From the NCBI RefSeq assembly GCF_003570725.1, contig NZ_QWVS01000026.1, positions 24,783 through 88,782 on the forward strand: a stretch of 64,000 nt of DNA. Reading direction: 5' to 3'. A program made the position numbers and the translations under genes. This stretch comes from Peribacillus asahii. Lineage in GTDB: Bacteria; Bacillota; Bacilli; Bacillales; DSM-1321. Positions 36,221-45,422 of the stretch are shown here, in pieces. A model generated the notes under the pieces. The model did not search any database. It was not told where the DNA came from and saw nothing but the letters and a program-made list of their open reading frames with translations. How positions within the stretch are numbered: position 1 is the first letter of the stretch; each line of letters starts with the position of its first letter.

Positions 36221-37480
36221 GTGAGAACAAGACATCATATTCATTATGCCTGGATTATACTCGCTGTCACGTTTATCGGGATTTTGGCAGCGCAAGGCGT
36301 ACGATACACGTATGGGGCTTTTATGGAGCCCTGGGAAACAACTTTTTCAACGAACCGCGGAACGACTTCAGCGATTTCCTTTATTAGCTTTATCGTATTT
36401 GCGATTTTTCAACCGATTGTTGGAAAAATGATTGATCAATATGGCATCAAAAGAGTATTTTACATGAGTACACTTATCATTGGTTTTTCAGTTTTGCTTA
36501 GTTTTTTTGCGACAGAGCTTTGGCAAATGTTTATTTTATACGGAATTGTCGCTTCGATTGGATTTGGCGGTGCTTCAGGTGTCACAGCAACGGTTGCTGT
36601 GACAACCTGGTTTCAGAAAAAAAGAGGATTAGCACTTGGAATTAATGAAGCGGGGTTTGGTGCCGGACAAATGGTTATTGTCCCAAGTTCGCTTCTTCTT
36701 ATTGATGCTGTTGGTTGGAGATGGACGGTTTGTATCATTGGTCTGTTTTTAATTTGTATTGTTAGTCCATTACTTGCTTGGTTGTTAAAATCTGACCCAT
36801 TTAAAGCAGGGATGGAACCGTTTGGTTATGAAAAAAATCAAGAAGAAAAGCAGGAAGAACGGCCAGTCGTACAAGCAAAATCGAAAGCGGATTGTCGCTT
36901 TTGGTTTTTATTAATTCCGTTTGCCATTTGCGGTTTTACGACAACTGGATTAATGGATACACATTTAATACCCTTTGCGCAAGCCTGTGGGTTTTCAGCG
37001 CCGGTAACAAGTGCCGCGGTTAGTACGCTTGCTGCTTTTAATGTCATTGGAACGCTTGTTTCTGGCATATTAGCTGATCGTTTTAATAATAAAAATATAT
37101 TAGTAGCTTTGTATTTCACAAGAGCGATTACGGTGGCGTTTTTAGTATTCGCTGCGAGCGGGTCAGGGCTCGTCCTATTTATTGAATATCCAATTCTGTT
37201 ATTTATTTTTGCGATTGCCTTTGGATTAGTGGATTTTGCGACTGTTGCACCAACCGTTAAATTGCTTTCGGAATATTTTGAAGGCCAATCTGTCGGTCTG
37301 CTTTCGGGCTGGTTATTTATGAGTCATCAACTTGGCTCAGCCTTAGGTTCGTATATTCCTGGCATTTTGTTCGACCAAACGGGGAATTATCAGCAATCCT
37401 TTATCATGGCGTTTGTATTGTTAGCGATTGCTGGGGTGTTAAGTGCTCGTTTGCCTCAAGTTACAGCGAAGCGAGATTGA
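36221..37480 (+). CDS. MFS transporter of the oxalate:formate antiporter (OFA) group
   Basis: A 419-aa twelve-helix permease with the OFA-type beginning HYAWIILAVTFIGILAAQGVRYTYGAFMEP. The MFS loop motif GKMIDQYGIKRV lies between helices 2 and 3. It starts with GTG preceded by GAAGAAGGA. Located directly behind dsdA, it most likely exchanges D-serine, pyruvate or another carboxylate. Family members are often annotated only as MFS permeases, so the substrate remains a hypothesis based on the neighbour. Confidence 0.8.
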   Translation: MRTRHHIHYAWIILAVTFIGILAAQGVRYTYGAFMEPWETTFSTNRGTTSAISFISFIVFAIFQPIVGKMIDQYGIKRVFYMSTLIIGFSVLLSFFATELWQMFILYGIVASIGFGGASGVTATVAVTTWFQKKRGLALGINEAGFGAGQMVIVPSSLLLIDAVGWRWTVCIIGLFLICIVSPLLAWLLKSDPFKAGMEPFGYEKNQEEKQEERPVVQAKSKADCRFWFLLIPFAICGFTTTGLMDTHLIPFAQACGFSAPVTSAAVSTLAAFNVIGTLVSGILADRFNNKNILVALYFTRAITVAFLVFAASGSGLVLFIEYPILLFIFAIAFGLVDFATVAPTVKLLSEYFEGQSVGLLSGWLFMSHQLGSALGSYIPGILFDQTGNYQQSFIMAFVLLAIAGVLSARLPQVTAKRD

Positions 37481-37647
37481 CCAAAAAATATAATTGGATC
37501 TTTTGATATTTTCATATGTTGTATTTAGTACTATAGGACTGTTTGTATAGAGAATGATGGTTTATTTTGATTTACAACTTGTGTTTTGAAAACCCCCCAT
37601 TTATTCTAAAATGGTTGTTTAAAAGATAGAGAGGGGGATTTACAGAA

Positions 37648-38934
37648 ATGAATGAAGATTTACAGAGGAATTTAGTACATAATAAAGAAAATATTTATTT
37701 TGGACTGGTCTTATTTGTCAGTATATTATGTTATATTTCATTGGCTTTTTCGATTATAGGTATTGTGATTATCCTTGTTCTTGCTCTTATTTCTTATTTT
37801 TTTCATGCCATTAGTATGGCGCAGATTCGTCGAAATGCAGTGAGAATTTCCCCGAAGCAATTTCCGGAAATATATATAAAAGCGGAGAGACTGTCAGTTG
37901 AAATGGGACTAGAAAAGGTTCCAGCTATGTATGTTATGGAAAGTATGGGAATGCTGAATGCGTTTGCCACTCGTTTTTTCGGTAAGAATATGGTGGTTAT
38001 GTATTCGGAAATATTTGATTTAATTGAAAACGATAGGGAAGATGAAATGCTGTTTGTGTTGGCACATGAATTTGCACATTTGAAGAGAAGACATGTTTTA
38101 GTACATTTCCTAATCTTACCTGCAATGTGGGTGCCTTTTTTAGGTGAATCATATATGAGAGCTTGTGAGTATACATGTGATCGTTACGCTGCTTTTTATA
38201 TAAAAGATATGGAAGCAGCCCAAAATGCTTTAACCATTCTAGCGATAGGAAAGAAATTGCATTATCGTGTGAATCAAGAAGCATTCATGTCTCAACTTGA
38301 GGAGGAAAAAGGATTTTTCACATGGCTAAGTGAAAAACTGTCTACTCATCCTGATCTCCCTAAAAGAATGAATAGTCTATATCATTGGCAGAATCCTCAT
38401 GAATATACACTATTTAAAGAGAGAAAACGACATGTTGTTCTTGTATTGTTCTTGACTCTGGTTGTTTCTCCAGCACTATTATTTGGTATATTTTATGCTG
38501 TGAATAAAGCGGATCAATTCCTAAGTGAATATGCTTGGAATGATGATGCATCAGAATATGAGGTAGAAAATGTTACGGAATTAATGAATGCTGCCAGTGA
38601 AAACGATCTTGATACAATGCAAAGAGAAATAGACGGTGGGGCAGATTTGAATGCGAAAGATAGTGATGATTCAACGGCTATTCATTATGCTGTCTACAAT
38701 GATTCCTATGAAGCGGTAGAACTACTAGTTCAATCAGGAAGTAATCTTGATGCAAAAGATTACTATGGCGATACACCACTTATGATTGCTGCCATGAATG
38801 GAAATTCTGACATTGTAGAACTTCTCATAAAAAATGGAGCTAATAAGGAAATCAAAGGTGAAGAAGGATACACAGCGTATGAATATGCCGAAGAAAATGG
38901 CGATAAAGAAATCATGAAGCTCCTAGCCGAATAA
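37648..38934 (+). CDS. M48 membrane metalloprotease fused to ankyrin repeats
   Basis: A 428-aa protein. Two hydrophobic segments (about 16-56) precede an M48/HtpX-Ste24-like catalytic domain with HEFAH at 140-144 and the third ligand in ACEYTCDRYA (Glu 174). A further membrane segment follows at about 264-287. The C-terminal 110 residues hold three ankyrin repeats (SDDSTAIHYAVYNDSYEAVE, GDTPLMIAAMNGNSDIVELL and a last EGYTAYEYAEENGDKEIMKL). The ankyrins probably recruit substrates or partners. GAGAGGGGGA precedes the ATG, and a terminator follows. The gene has no obvious functional neighbour. Confidence 0.85.
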   Translation: MNEDLQRNLVHNKENIYFGLVLFVSILCYISLAFSIIGIVIILVLALISYFFHAISMAQIRRNAVRISPKQFPEIYIKAERLSVEMGLEKVPAMYVMESMGMLNAFATRFFGKNMVVMYSEIFDLIENDREDEMLFVLAHEFAHLKRRHVLVHFLILPAMWVPFLGESYMRACEYTCDRYAAFYIKDMEAAQNALTILAIGKKLHYRVNQEAFMSQLEEEKGFFTWLSEKLSTHPDLPKRMNSLYHWQNPHEYTLFKERKRHVVLVLFLTLVVSPALLFGIFYAVNKADQFLSEYAWNDDASEYEVENVTELMNAASENDLDTMQREIDGGADLNAKDSDDSTAIHYAVYNDSYEAVELLVQSGSNLDAKDYYGDTPLMIAAMNGNSDIVELLIKNGANKEIKGEEGYTAYEYAEENGDKEIMKLLAE

Positions 38935-38959
38935 ATCGATGTTTATGAATGATGATCAA

Positions 38960-39002
38960 AAATACTGAACTTCTCATTTTGAGGGAAGTTCAGTATTTTT
39001 TT
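38960..39002 (+). terminator. Terminator after the M48-ankyrin gene
   Basis: AAATACTGAACTTC and its exact complement (38985-38998) form a 14-bp stem ending in a T tract. Confidence 0.75.
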
Positions 39003-39082
39003 GATGGTATGAAGAATGATATAAGTAGATACTTTCAATGTCCACTCGAACTTGTTTGAAAATGAATATTTGAAGAAAACTT

Positions 39083-39098
39083 TGTTAAATTATGTTAA
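39083..39098 (+). promoter_or_regulatory. TGTTAA direct repeat upstream of iseA
   Basis: TGTTAA occurs at 39083-39088 and 39093-39098, ten bases apart, about 75-90 nt before the inhibitor gene. OmpR-type regulators such as WalR (TGTWAH-N5-TGTWAH) bind such repeats, and iseA of B. subtilis is a WalR target. The spacing here is one base shorter than the WalR consensus. Similar repeats precede the two IseA-domain genes at 54-56 kb. Confidence 0.4.
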
Positions 39099-39173
39099 AA
39101 TTAATTCAAAATATAGATTGGAGGTTTTTTAGTCCGCTCACGCTGAATCTCTTATGAATAGGGGAGAGAAAAG

Positions 39174-39704
39174 ATGAAAAAATTTGCAGTTATCGTATTA
39201 TCGGTTATTCTATTTTGTATATTAAGTACCGGAGTTACAGCGAACACTGCCTCACAGAATTTATCAGATGCAAATGCGATAAAAATAGCAAATAACGCTA
39301 GCATTCATTTTTGGAATGCGTTATACGGATATAAAAAGACTCCATGTTTACAAAAGACATTTACTTATAAAGGCACACAGTATTCGTATCTTTGTAAAGA
39401 ATTTAATACAAAAGATAAACTCGTTAAATACTTATCAGAAACATTTACTAATAGTGCGATACAAAAAGGGTTAAAAGATTATAGATATATTACGTATAAA
39501 GGAAAACTAGCTAGACCTGTCGGCGATGGATTCGGCATGCTGGAATGGAAGAAAGCAAAAGTGAAATTGATTGATAAAAAACAAAACGTTCGTTCATATA
39601 AATTCACTGTACCTACTGTTGATGGTGATAGTGTGAAACGTACGGTTACTTTCTACAAATCAGGGTCGAAGTGGAAAGTAAACAAGTTCGATGCAGTTCA
39701 ATAA
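39174..39704 (+). CDS. iseA: IseA/YoeB-type D,L-endopeptidase inhibitor
   Basis: A 176-aa secreted protein: signal peptide (1-23, MKKFAVIVLSVILFC...TGVTA) followed by one IseA domain. Conserved segments are TFTYKGTQYSYLC, LVKYLSETFT, ITYKGKLARPVGD, LEWKKAKVKL, YKFTVPTVDGD and WKVNKF. B. subtilis IseA sits at the cell surface and blocks the catalytic Cys site of NlpC/P60 D,L-endopeptidases such as LytF and CwlO-type enzymes, limiting autolysis. A GGGGAGAG ribosome site precedes the ATG. The same domain occurs in proteins at 53695-54615 and 54787-56496. Confidence 0.8.
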   Translation: MKKFAVIVLSVILFCILSTGVTANTASQNLSDANAIKIANNASIHFWNALYGYKKTPCLQKTFTYKGTQYSYLCKEFNTKDKLVKYLSETFTNSAIQKGLKDYRYITYKGKLARPVGDGFGMLEWKKAKVKLIDKKQNVRSYKFTVPTVDGDSVKRTVTFYKSGSKWKVNKFDAVQ

Positions 39705-39719
39705 ATGAAAACCTCTTAA

Positions 39720-39763
39720 GAAGGCGATTTTCCGCTCAGTAATGAATGGAAAATCGCCTCTTC
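39720..39763 (+). terminator. Terminator after iseA
   Basis: AGGCGATTTTCC and GGAAAATCGCCT form a 12-bp stem with a 14-nt loop, followed by CTT and a T-rich stretch. Confidence 0.65.
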
Positions 39764-39868
39764 ATTATGTTCTTTTTTCATCAATTGTATTACGGTATCG
39801 GTTTTAAATATAGCAAAAAAGCTATCGTTTTGAAAAAAGTTCAATCAAAGTACTGCAATTTTTCTAAG

Positions 39869-40765
39869 CTATTTATTAAAATAAGTAAGCATTCGTTGAA
39901 CTAATTTATAATTAGAACAATTTCGGTCATAAATGGCACCGAACGATAAGGAAAAATTAAAGGGATAACCGATTAGCGGTATTGCTTTAATTCGGCCACT
40001 CTCAATATATGGATCGTCTTCAATCATCGTTTTTGATACAACGCTAACGCCAAGTCCAGCTGCTACGGATTTTTTAATTACTTCCGGATTAGATGACTGA
40101 AATATAATGGATAGCTGCTTGTATTTCTCTTCGAATCCTTTCGTTAAGCTACTATAAAAATGTTCTCCAAATAAAATAAAGGACTCATCTAGTACATCTT
40201 GCAATTGAATCTCCGAGCGTATCGCAAGAATTGATTTTGCTGATACAAGCAGATGAAAATGACTTTGTTGATTTAGTGGATGATAAATTAGCTGATTGTC
40301 TAACGATTTCGATTCATGTGTTAATGTGATAAAACCAACGTCTGCTTTTTTTTGCTCAATTGCTTTTAACACTTGATTATTTTCCAGTTCTGAAATTGCG
40401 TAATGTACGAGTGGAAAATCTTTTTTAAAACTTGCCAATGCCTCTGGCAGCAGCGTCATAAAAATACTTGGAATGGTAGCGATTGTTACTTTTCCTGAGA
40501 AAGTTTCTGTTTTGGATTGAATGTCCATTTTAAGTTCATTTGATTTTTGCAGAATCTCCATTAACTTTGGAATAATCCAAAGTCCATCTTCGGTCGGCGA
40601 TGTTCCATTTCGGGAACGTTTAAATAACTGAACACCTAGTTCTTTTTCAAGCATCGCAATTGACTGGCTAATAGCTGATTGTGTGACATGCAATTGTTGT
40701 GATGCGATGGACATCGATTTATTTTCGACAATTGCTTTAATATAATCCAGCTGTTCAAAATTCAT
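39869..40765 (-). CDS. LysR-family transcriptional regulator
   Basis: A 298-aa LysR protein. The N-terminal winged helix (LDYIKAIVENKSMSIASQQL then VTQSAISQSIAMLEKELG) is followed by a two-lobed effector domain from about residue 90. It is divergently transcribed from an MFS permease with a 127-bp shared intergenic region that is rich in ATTAAT-type dyads. This is the usual layout for a LysR activator controlling the adjacent transporter. The effector is unknown. Confidence 0.85.
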   Translation of the reverse strand: MNFEQLDYIKAIVENKSMSIASQQLHVTQSAISQSIAMLEKELGVQLFKRSRNGTSPTEDGLWIIPKLMEILQKSNELKMDIQSKTETFSGKVTIATIPSIFMTLLPEALASFKKDFPLVHYAISELENNQVLKAIEQKKADVGFITLTHESKSLDNQLIYHPLNQQSHFHLLVSAKSILAIRSEIQLQDVLDESFILFGEHFYSSLTKGFEEKYKQLSIIFQSSNPEVIKKSVAAGLGVSVVSKTMIEDDPYIESGRIKAIPLIGYPFNFSLSFGAIYDRNCSNYKLVQRMLTYFNK

Positions 40766-40892
40766 GTCTGCCTCCGTCTATTAGTATAACTAATATTAAA
40801 TATCATTAATGTTAATTATACATTAAATTAAATTAACTTTATAATGAATTATCCGTTTTAATAAAGTATTTATAGAAAGTGTGGAGACTGAA

Positions 40893-42086
40893 TTGGACCG
40901 ACCAAGAATTTGGACAAAAAATTTCTTGTATCTTTGTGGTAGTAATTTTTTAATCGGCATGATGTTTTATATGCTAGCTACAGTTTTACCCTTATATGTT
41001 CAATCTGGAATGCATGGCAACCAACAACAAATGGGATTAATTATTACGGTATATGTAATCGGTAGTGTACTGGCACGTATCTTTTCTGGTTTATGGGTAG
41101 ACTGTTTCGGTAAAAAGAAAATGGGTGTCATCGGATTTGCTATATTTTTTATTGCTACGATTTCCTATTTTGGTGTAAAAGATGGGATTATTTTATTTTT
41201 AATTGTCCGTTTTATCCACGGTATGAGCTATGCCGTTGCTTCAACAGCTACAAACACAGCTGCCATTTCTGTCTTACCCGCTTCTCGTCAAGGTGAGGGG
41301 ATTGGATATTTTAGTATGTTTATCAGTTTAGCTATGGTTGTTGGACCTTCATTTGGTCTGCTTTTATGGAAAAGTGAAAACATTTATTTGCTGCTAAGTG
41401 TAGTTTCTATTCTCTCTGCAATTGCATTTCTTTTAGTATTACGTGTTCAACTGCGGGAAACGAAAAAAACGGTTACACCGGTAAAGAAAAAATTAAAATG
41501 GCAGGATATTTTAGAAATCAAGGCGTTGCCGATTTCTCTCGTATCTTTTTTCTTATTTTTCTCATATAGTTCACTGTCAGGCTTTCTAGCACCCTATACG
41601 AAGGAACTTCATCAATCTTCTGTAACCGGGCTATTCTTTATTGTATATGCCTTAATGATTGTTGTGTTTCGTCCAGCAGTTGCTAAATTATTTGATCGCT
41701 TTAAGGAACATTATTTATTTTATCCTTCCATCATCGTTTTTACGGCTGGTATGTTTTTGTTAAGTCAGGCTCATTCGGTGGGGACTATTTTAATTTCGGG
41801 CATCATTATGGGGCTTAGCTACGGTATTTTGTATCCTTGCTTCCAAGGGCTTGCAATCAAACAATCACCTGCTGCCAGAAGCGGCGCTGCTACAGCTACT
41901 TTCTTTTTACTAAGTGATCTTGGATACGGTTTAGGTTCCTATTTCATGGGCTTTACTGCATTCATTAGTAGTTATCGAATAATGTATACATTTGCGGCTG
42001 TTATTTCACTAATCTCGATAGTTGTTTATTTTATTTTTCATCATATCCCAGAAAAAAAGCATCAATCTGTTTCAACGGAATTTTAA
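40893..42086 (+). CDS. MFS transporter (drug/sugar efflux type)
   Basis: A 397-aa twelve-helix major facilitator protein. It has the MFS motif A-like segment RIFSGLWVDCFGKKKMGVIG and a basic loop between the halves (KKTVTPVKKKLKWQD, about 190-205). A TTG at 40893 lies 6 nt after GTGGAGA, while the GTG at 40881 is inside that ribosome site. The divergent LysR gene probably controls it. Substrate cannot be predicted; the YfcJ/AraJ-like branch includes many multidrug exporters. Confidence 0.78.
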   Translation: MDRPRIWTKNFLYLCGSNFLIGMMFYMLATVLPLYVQSGMHGNQQQMGLIITVYVIGSVLARIFSGLWVDCFGKKKMGVIGFAIFFIATISYFGVKDGIILFLIVRFIHGMSYAVASTATNTAAISVLPASRQGEGIGYFSMFISLAMVVGPSFGLLLWKSENIYLLLSVVSILSAIAFLLVLRVQLRETKKTVTPVKKKLKWQDILEIKALPISLVSFFLFFSYSSLSGFLAPYTKELHQSSVTGLFFIVYALMIVVFRPAVAKLFDRFKEHYLFYPSIIVFTAGMFLLSQAHSVGTILISGIIMGLSYGILYPCFQGLAIKQSPAARSGAATATFFLLSDLGYGLGSYFMGFTAFISSYRIMYTFAAVISLISIVVYFIFHHIPEKKHQSVSTEF

Positions 42087-42180
42087 ATTAATTGTCTCTC
42101 GTAATTGAAATAGTATTCATGCTGTATTTAAAATTATTGAACTTTAAAAGTTAAATAAACTGGTAGATAAAATAGCAAAG

Positions 42181-42220
42181 AAGCCTAATTTCTCAGCAGT
42201 GTTTGCGAGAAATTAGGCTT
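42181..42220. terminator. Bidirectional terminator
   Basis: AAGCCTAATTTCTC and its perfect 14-bp complement (42207-42220) lie between convergent genes and can end both transcripts. Confidence 0.7.
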
Positions 42221-42229
42221 AGGCTTCTT

Positions 42230-42736
42230 TTATTTTAAAATAATTCGTCCTTGTACATCTGTTCTTTTCTTAACTGTTACATATTTAGTTTTACCTGTTT
42301 TTGATTTTCTGCCGTCGATGCTAACCCATTGTGCCATTTTTACTTTGTATGTTTTGTATTGATATCTAGTTTGAAATACTCCTGTTTTCCCTTTTGGAAT
42401 ACGTCTAGATACTGAGGTAGATAATGTGTTTTCTTTAGTAAAACCAGCTTCTAATCCTAATTCTACTGTTTTGACTGGTATTCCAGCACTTCCAGTAATG
42501 GAAAAGCTGCTTTTTGTAGTATAGCTTTTTTTCATAGTGCCAGGTCCAACAATCGTTCCCTTTTGGCTTGTCCAACTACCATAAGACGTAGATTGATAAC
42601 TTGGTGTTCCACTTTGCATCCAATAAAAATAGGATGCTTCGTTACCGCTTAATGCTTGGGATTGAGAAGGATAAAATAACAATGCCGTTACTGTTAATAA
42701 AAGGGCTGTTACATATGAATATAATTTCCTTTTCAC
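42230..42736 (-). CDS. Secreted beta-rich protein, family unrecognised
   Basis: A 168-aa protein with a clear signal peptide (about 1-28, MKRKLYSYVTALLLTVTA...SQA). The mature part is rich in Ser, Thr, Tyr and Lys, with alternating polar/hydrophobic strands (TTKSSFSITGSAGIPVKTVE, VSRRIPKGKTGVFQTRYQY). This pattern is seen in secreted pore-forming or bacteriocin-like beta proteins, but I cannot assign a family. GTG at 42736 lies 7 nt after GGAGGT. The longer reading starting with ATG places the ribosome site inside the gene. No immunity gene is evident next to it. Confidence 0.6.
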   Translation of the reverse strand: MKRKLYSYVTALLLTVTALLFYPSQSQALSGNEASYFYWMQSGTPSYQSTSYGSWTSQKGTIVGPGTMKKSYTTKSSFSITGSAGIPVKTVELGLEAGFTKENTLSTSVSRRIPKGKTGVFQTRYQYKTYKVKMAQWVSIDGRKSKTGKTKYVTVKKRTDVQGRIILK

Positions 42737-42957
42737 CAAAATTACCTCCATTTTTTAATGATATGTAAAATTCATAGTAAAAATATTATATTAATATTTT
42801 ATTGGAATCAATAGGGAAAACATCCTAAAAGTACCTTAGTTTTAGAGTGAAAGGACTATTTTAGGAGACTTTTTAAAACTTTCTTAAATTGATACCAACG
42901 CTCCCTCGGGCGTTATTTTAATATTTAATCGGGATGGGAGTATCAATTTGATGTAGG

Positions 42958-43605
42958 GTTATCGAAATTGGAACTGGAACTAAGACTGTGCTAGCTCAAA
43001 TTCTCGCCGAGAGACTTAAAATGGATATCAATCAAATTCATGTTCGAATGAAAGTCGATACCGAGACAACGCCAGAACATTGGAAAAGTGTTGGCAGCAG
43101 GGGGACATTTATGGCAGGTAGGGCTACCTTAAATGCCGCAGACGATGTGATTAACCAATTAAAAGAAGTGGCTTCATGTGTGTTAAGAGTACCAAAGGAA
43201 GATCTTGAAGTGGCCAATAGTCGGGTATTTTTGAGGGATAATCCATCCATTGGGCTCCATTTTTAAGATATTGGTTATGGTTATAAGTATCCAAATGGTA
43301 ACTCTATTGGCGGTCAAATCATTGGCAGAGGAAAATATATATTACGCCATATCACGCATTTGGATCCTGAAACTGGGGCTGGGAAGCCTGGTCCGGAGTG
43401 GTCTGTTGCGGCATATGGGGTAGAGGTAGAATTTGATCGTAAAAATTATACGTATCGACTTGTTAATGCTGCGACGGTGGTGGATGCTGGCACAGGGTGA
43501 TGAATGAAAAAACAGCGTTAGGTCAGGTTATGGGGGCAATGAGTATGGGGCTGGCATTCGCTGGGAGAGAAACCTTTTATTTTGATGATTTAGGGAGGGT
43601 GTTGA
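42958..43605 (+). pseudogene. Relic of a xanthine dehydrogenase/CO-dehydrogenase-type molybdenum subunit
   Basis: Translated pieces match the molybdopterin-binding large subunit of the xanthine dehydrogenase family: IEIGTGTKTVLAQILAERLK, GSRGTFMAGRATLNAADDV, then DIGYGYKYPNGNSIGGQIIG, WSVAAYGVEVEFD and NEKTALGQVMGAMSMGLAF. The frame is broken by an in-frame TAA at 43264-43266 and by a frameshift at about 43490. Both gene ends are missing, since the fragment covers only part of an ~800-aa protein. It is dead and probably a deletion remnant. The lipoprotein gene that follows begins inside its 3' edge. Confidence 0.8.
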
Positions 43606-43607
43606 AT

Positions 43608-44096
43608 TTGAAAATAGTGAATTTATTAATAACATTGATTGCTATTTTACTTGTTATATCTGGTTGCAGTACGCAAGTACCAAAAGAGGAAAATAAGGTA
43701 GGAGATATTTCAAGACATAGCGTATTTAATTTAGATGCTGAAACTATTAAAAGCTTAGAAAAAGGAATCATAAAAGGAACACCTTTAAGGCTTGATAACG
43801 ATATTAAAATGAGCGATGTAGAAAGAATTTGGGGCAAACCAAACGAACATTTTGACCATGAAGACATTCAAACATATGGATATACAATTGAAAATCAAAA
43901 TTTTATTATCAACGAAGATGAAATGAAAGAGATTTATTCAATTCAAGTTGAACTTGATTATTCAAAAGCTGAAATTTTGGAGATGATGGGAAAACCAACA
44001 AAACCCGGGAATATTTTTATTTATGAAAAAGAAAATTATATTATTCAATTTGAGAAATTCAATAATAAATGGCGACTAATTTTAAGAAAAAAATAG
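43608..44096 (+). CDS. DUF4309/YjgB-like lipoprotein
   Basis: A 162-aa lipoprotein: signal MKIVNLLITLIAILLVISGC with lipobox Cys at residue 20, then a soluble domain. The pattern GIIKGTPLRLDNDIKMSDVERIWGKPNE and a second AEILEMMGKP repeat resembles DUF4309 and SmpA-like folds. A TTG start at 43608 has GGGAGGG at 8 nt. The frame continues upstream into the xanthine dehydrogenase relic, but that extension is not a genuine N-terminus. Membrane-anchored outside the cell; function unknown. Confidence 0.65.
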   Translation: MKIVNLLITLIAILLVISGCSTQVPKEENKVGDISRHSVFNLDAETIKSLEKGIIKGTPLRLDNDIKMSDVERIWGKPNEHFDHEDIQTYGYTIENQNFIINEDEMKEIYSIQVELDYSKAEILEMMGKPTKPGNIFIYEKENYIIQFEKFNNKWRLILRKK

Positions 44097-44174
44097 GATG
44101 TTTTTACATTTGTTTTCCTAATTGCACTAATGTACGGCTTCGTTGCAGTGCATTAACAACTAATAGCATAAAAA

Positions 44175-44203
44175 AACAAACTTTTTAATGACGGTTTGTT
44201 TTT
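44175..44203 (+). terminator. Terminator after the lipoprotein gene
   Basis: AACAAAC and GTTTGTT form a 7-bp stem with a 12-nt loop, followed by TTT. Confidence 0.55.
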
Positions 44204-44250
44204 CATCATGGTTTTTCTTTTCTTCTATAATATCGTATAATTTGGGCTTA

Positions 44251-45140
44251 TTAGCGGAAAAGATTCGTTTTGGCAAGGTCAATGAGCTCGTTGCCGTGCC
44301 TGTTCAGGACGGCTTTCATCATCCAAAGGCTAAATCCATGCGCCTGTTCAAATGTGATTTTTGGTGGTAGAGCCAATTCCTGACGGTTCACGATAACATC
44401 AAGTAGGCACAGGTCCGTCATATTGAAGGGTACGCTGAATCGCTTCCTTCAGTTCTGCAGGATCTTCCACGCGAATTCCTTCAATGCCTATCGCTTGCGC
44501 CATCGTTGCAAAGTTGGGGTTATCAAGGGCGGTGCCTATTTCCAGGAGGCCGGCTGCTTTCATTTCAAGCTCAACGAAGCTGAACGCACCGTTATTGAAT
44601 ACGACCACTTTTACGGATAATTTATACTGTCGCAGGATGAGAAGATTGCCCATTGGCGCGGCAAGACCTCCATCTCCAGAAAGAGAAATCACCTGGCGAC
44701 CTGGCTGGGCTATCTGTGCTCCAATAGCCTGTGGCAGGGCGTTTGCCATCGTTCCGTGAATAACCGCCTTTGTCCGTTCATTTGCAGATAACGGGCGGCC
44801 TAAAGTGTTGGGGTTCCGACATCGCATGTAAATACGGCATTCTCACTCGCCAGATCACTGACGGCTTTCGTTAGATAGTGAGGATGGATCGGTTTATGGC
44901 CGGGTTTTCCGATGGCAAGTTCGTCCAGATCATCACGGACTTTGCAATAGTGGTCTGTTAATCTCTTCAAGTGGCCTCCATCATGTGGCTCTGTTAGATA
45001 AGGCAGCAGTCCTTCAATGGTTGCCTTCACATCACCACACAGCCTGTAGATGATGTCGGTTCGGCGGCCGAGATGTCCCGGCTCGATACCGACCTGCAAA
45101 ATTGTGGCATCTTTTGGATAGAATTGTCTGTATGGAAAAT
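44251..45140 (-). pseudogene. Relic of pyruvate oxidase (YdaP/PoxB-like)
   Basis: Minus-strand fragments match the central and TPP-binding domains of pyruvate oxidase: FPYRQFYPKDATILQVGIEP, LTKAVSDLASENAVFTCDVG, HGTMANALPQAIGAQ, VISLSGDGGLAAPMGNLL and finally ITFEQAHGFSLWMMKAVLN. Lesions are visible. A TGG-to-TAG nonsense change occurs near 44813, a short deletion/frameshift near 44762 and a one-base insertion near 44405. The N-terminal domain is missing. Codons are GC-richer than the neighbourhood, suggesting a different origin. The natural stop seems preserved at 44251-44253. Confidence 0.8.
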
Positions 45141-45422
45141 ATTTTTCTCCTTCGTTATTTTTTGTATTTTTACCATGTTGCCGGATTTTATGCTGAATCA
45201 AAGGAATGGCGTGATTGTTCAGTTGTTGCCTCGACAAGGTTTGTATCTGTATTTAATATCCGCATCGATAAGGAAGAAAGTGTAAGGAGGATATCAATGA
45301 ATCAGGCTGTCCCTGAATGGGTCTTGCTTTTAATAAATGTCCTCTCTTTTTAAAATCCCCTTAATTAGCTATGATTGGAAGTACAGTGAAAAAAGATGTT
45401 TTGTAGGGAAGGAGAAGGTGCT
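45141..45422 (+). other. Debris between the pyruvate oxidase relic and the macrodomain gene
   Basis: Only broken frames are seen. An AAGGAGGATATCA ribosome site precedes a 17-codon ORF at 45297-45353 (MNQAVPEWVLLLINVLSF). This may be the remaining start of a deleted gene rather than a functional peptide. Confidence 0.3.

Noticed and set aside
39083..39098. Strict WalR box before iseA
   Set aside because: Half-sites are spaced 10 rather than 11 bp, so it is kept only as an OmpR-type repeat, not as a firm WalR site.
45102..45353. 83-aa ORF in the debris after the pyruvate oxidase relic
   Set aside because: Begins within the relic, has no ribosome site, and only its last 17 codons have a good one; treated as debris.
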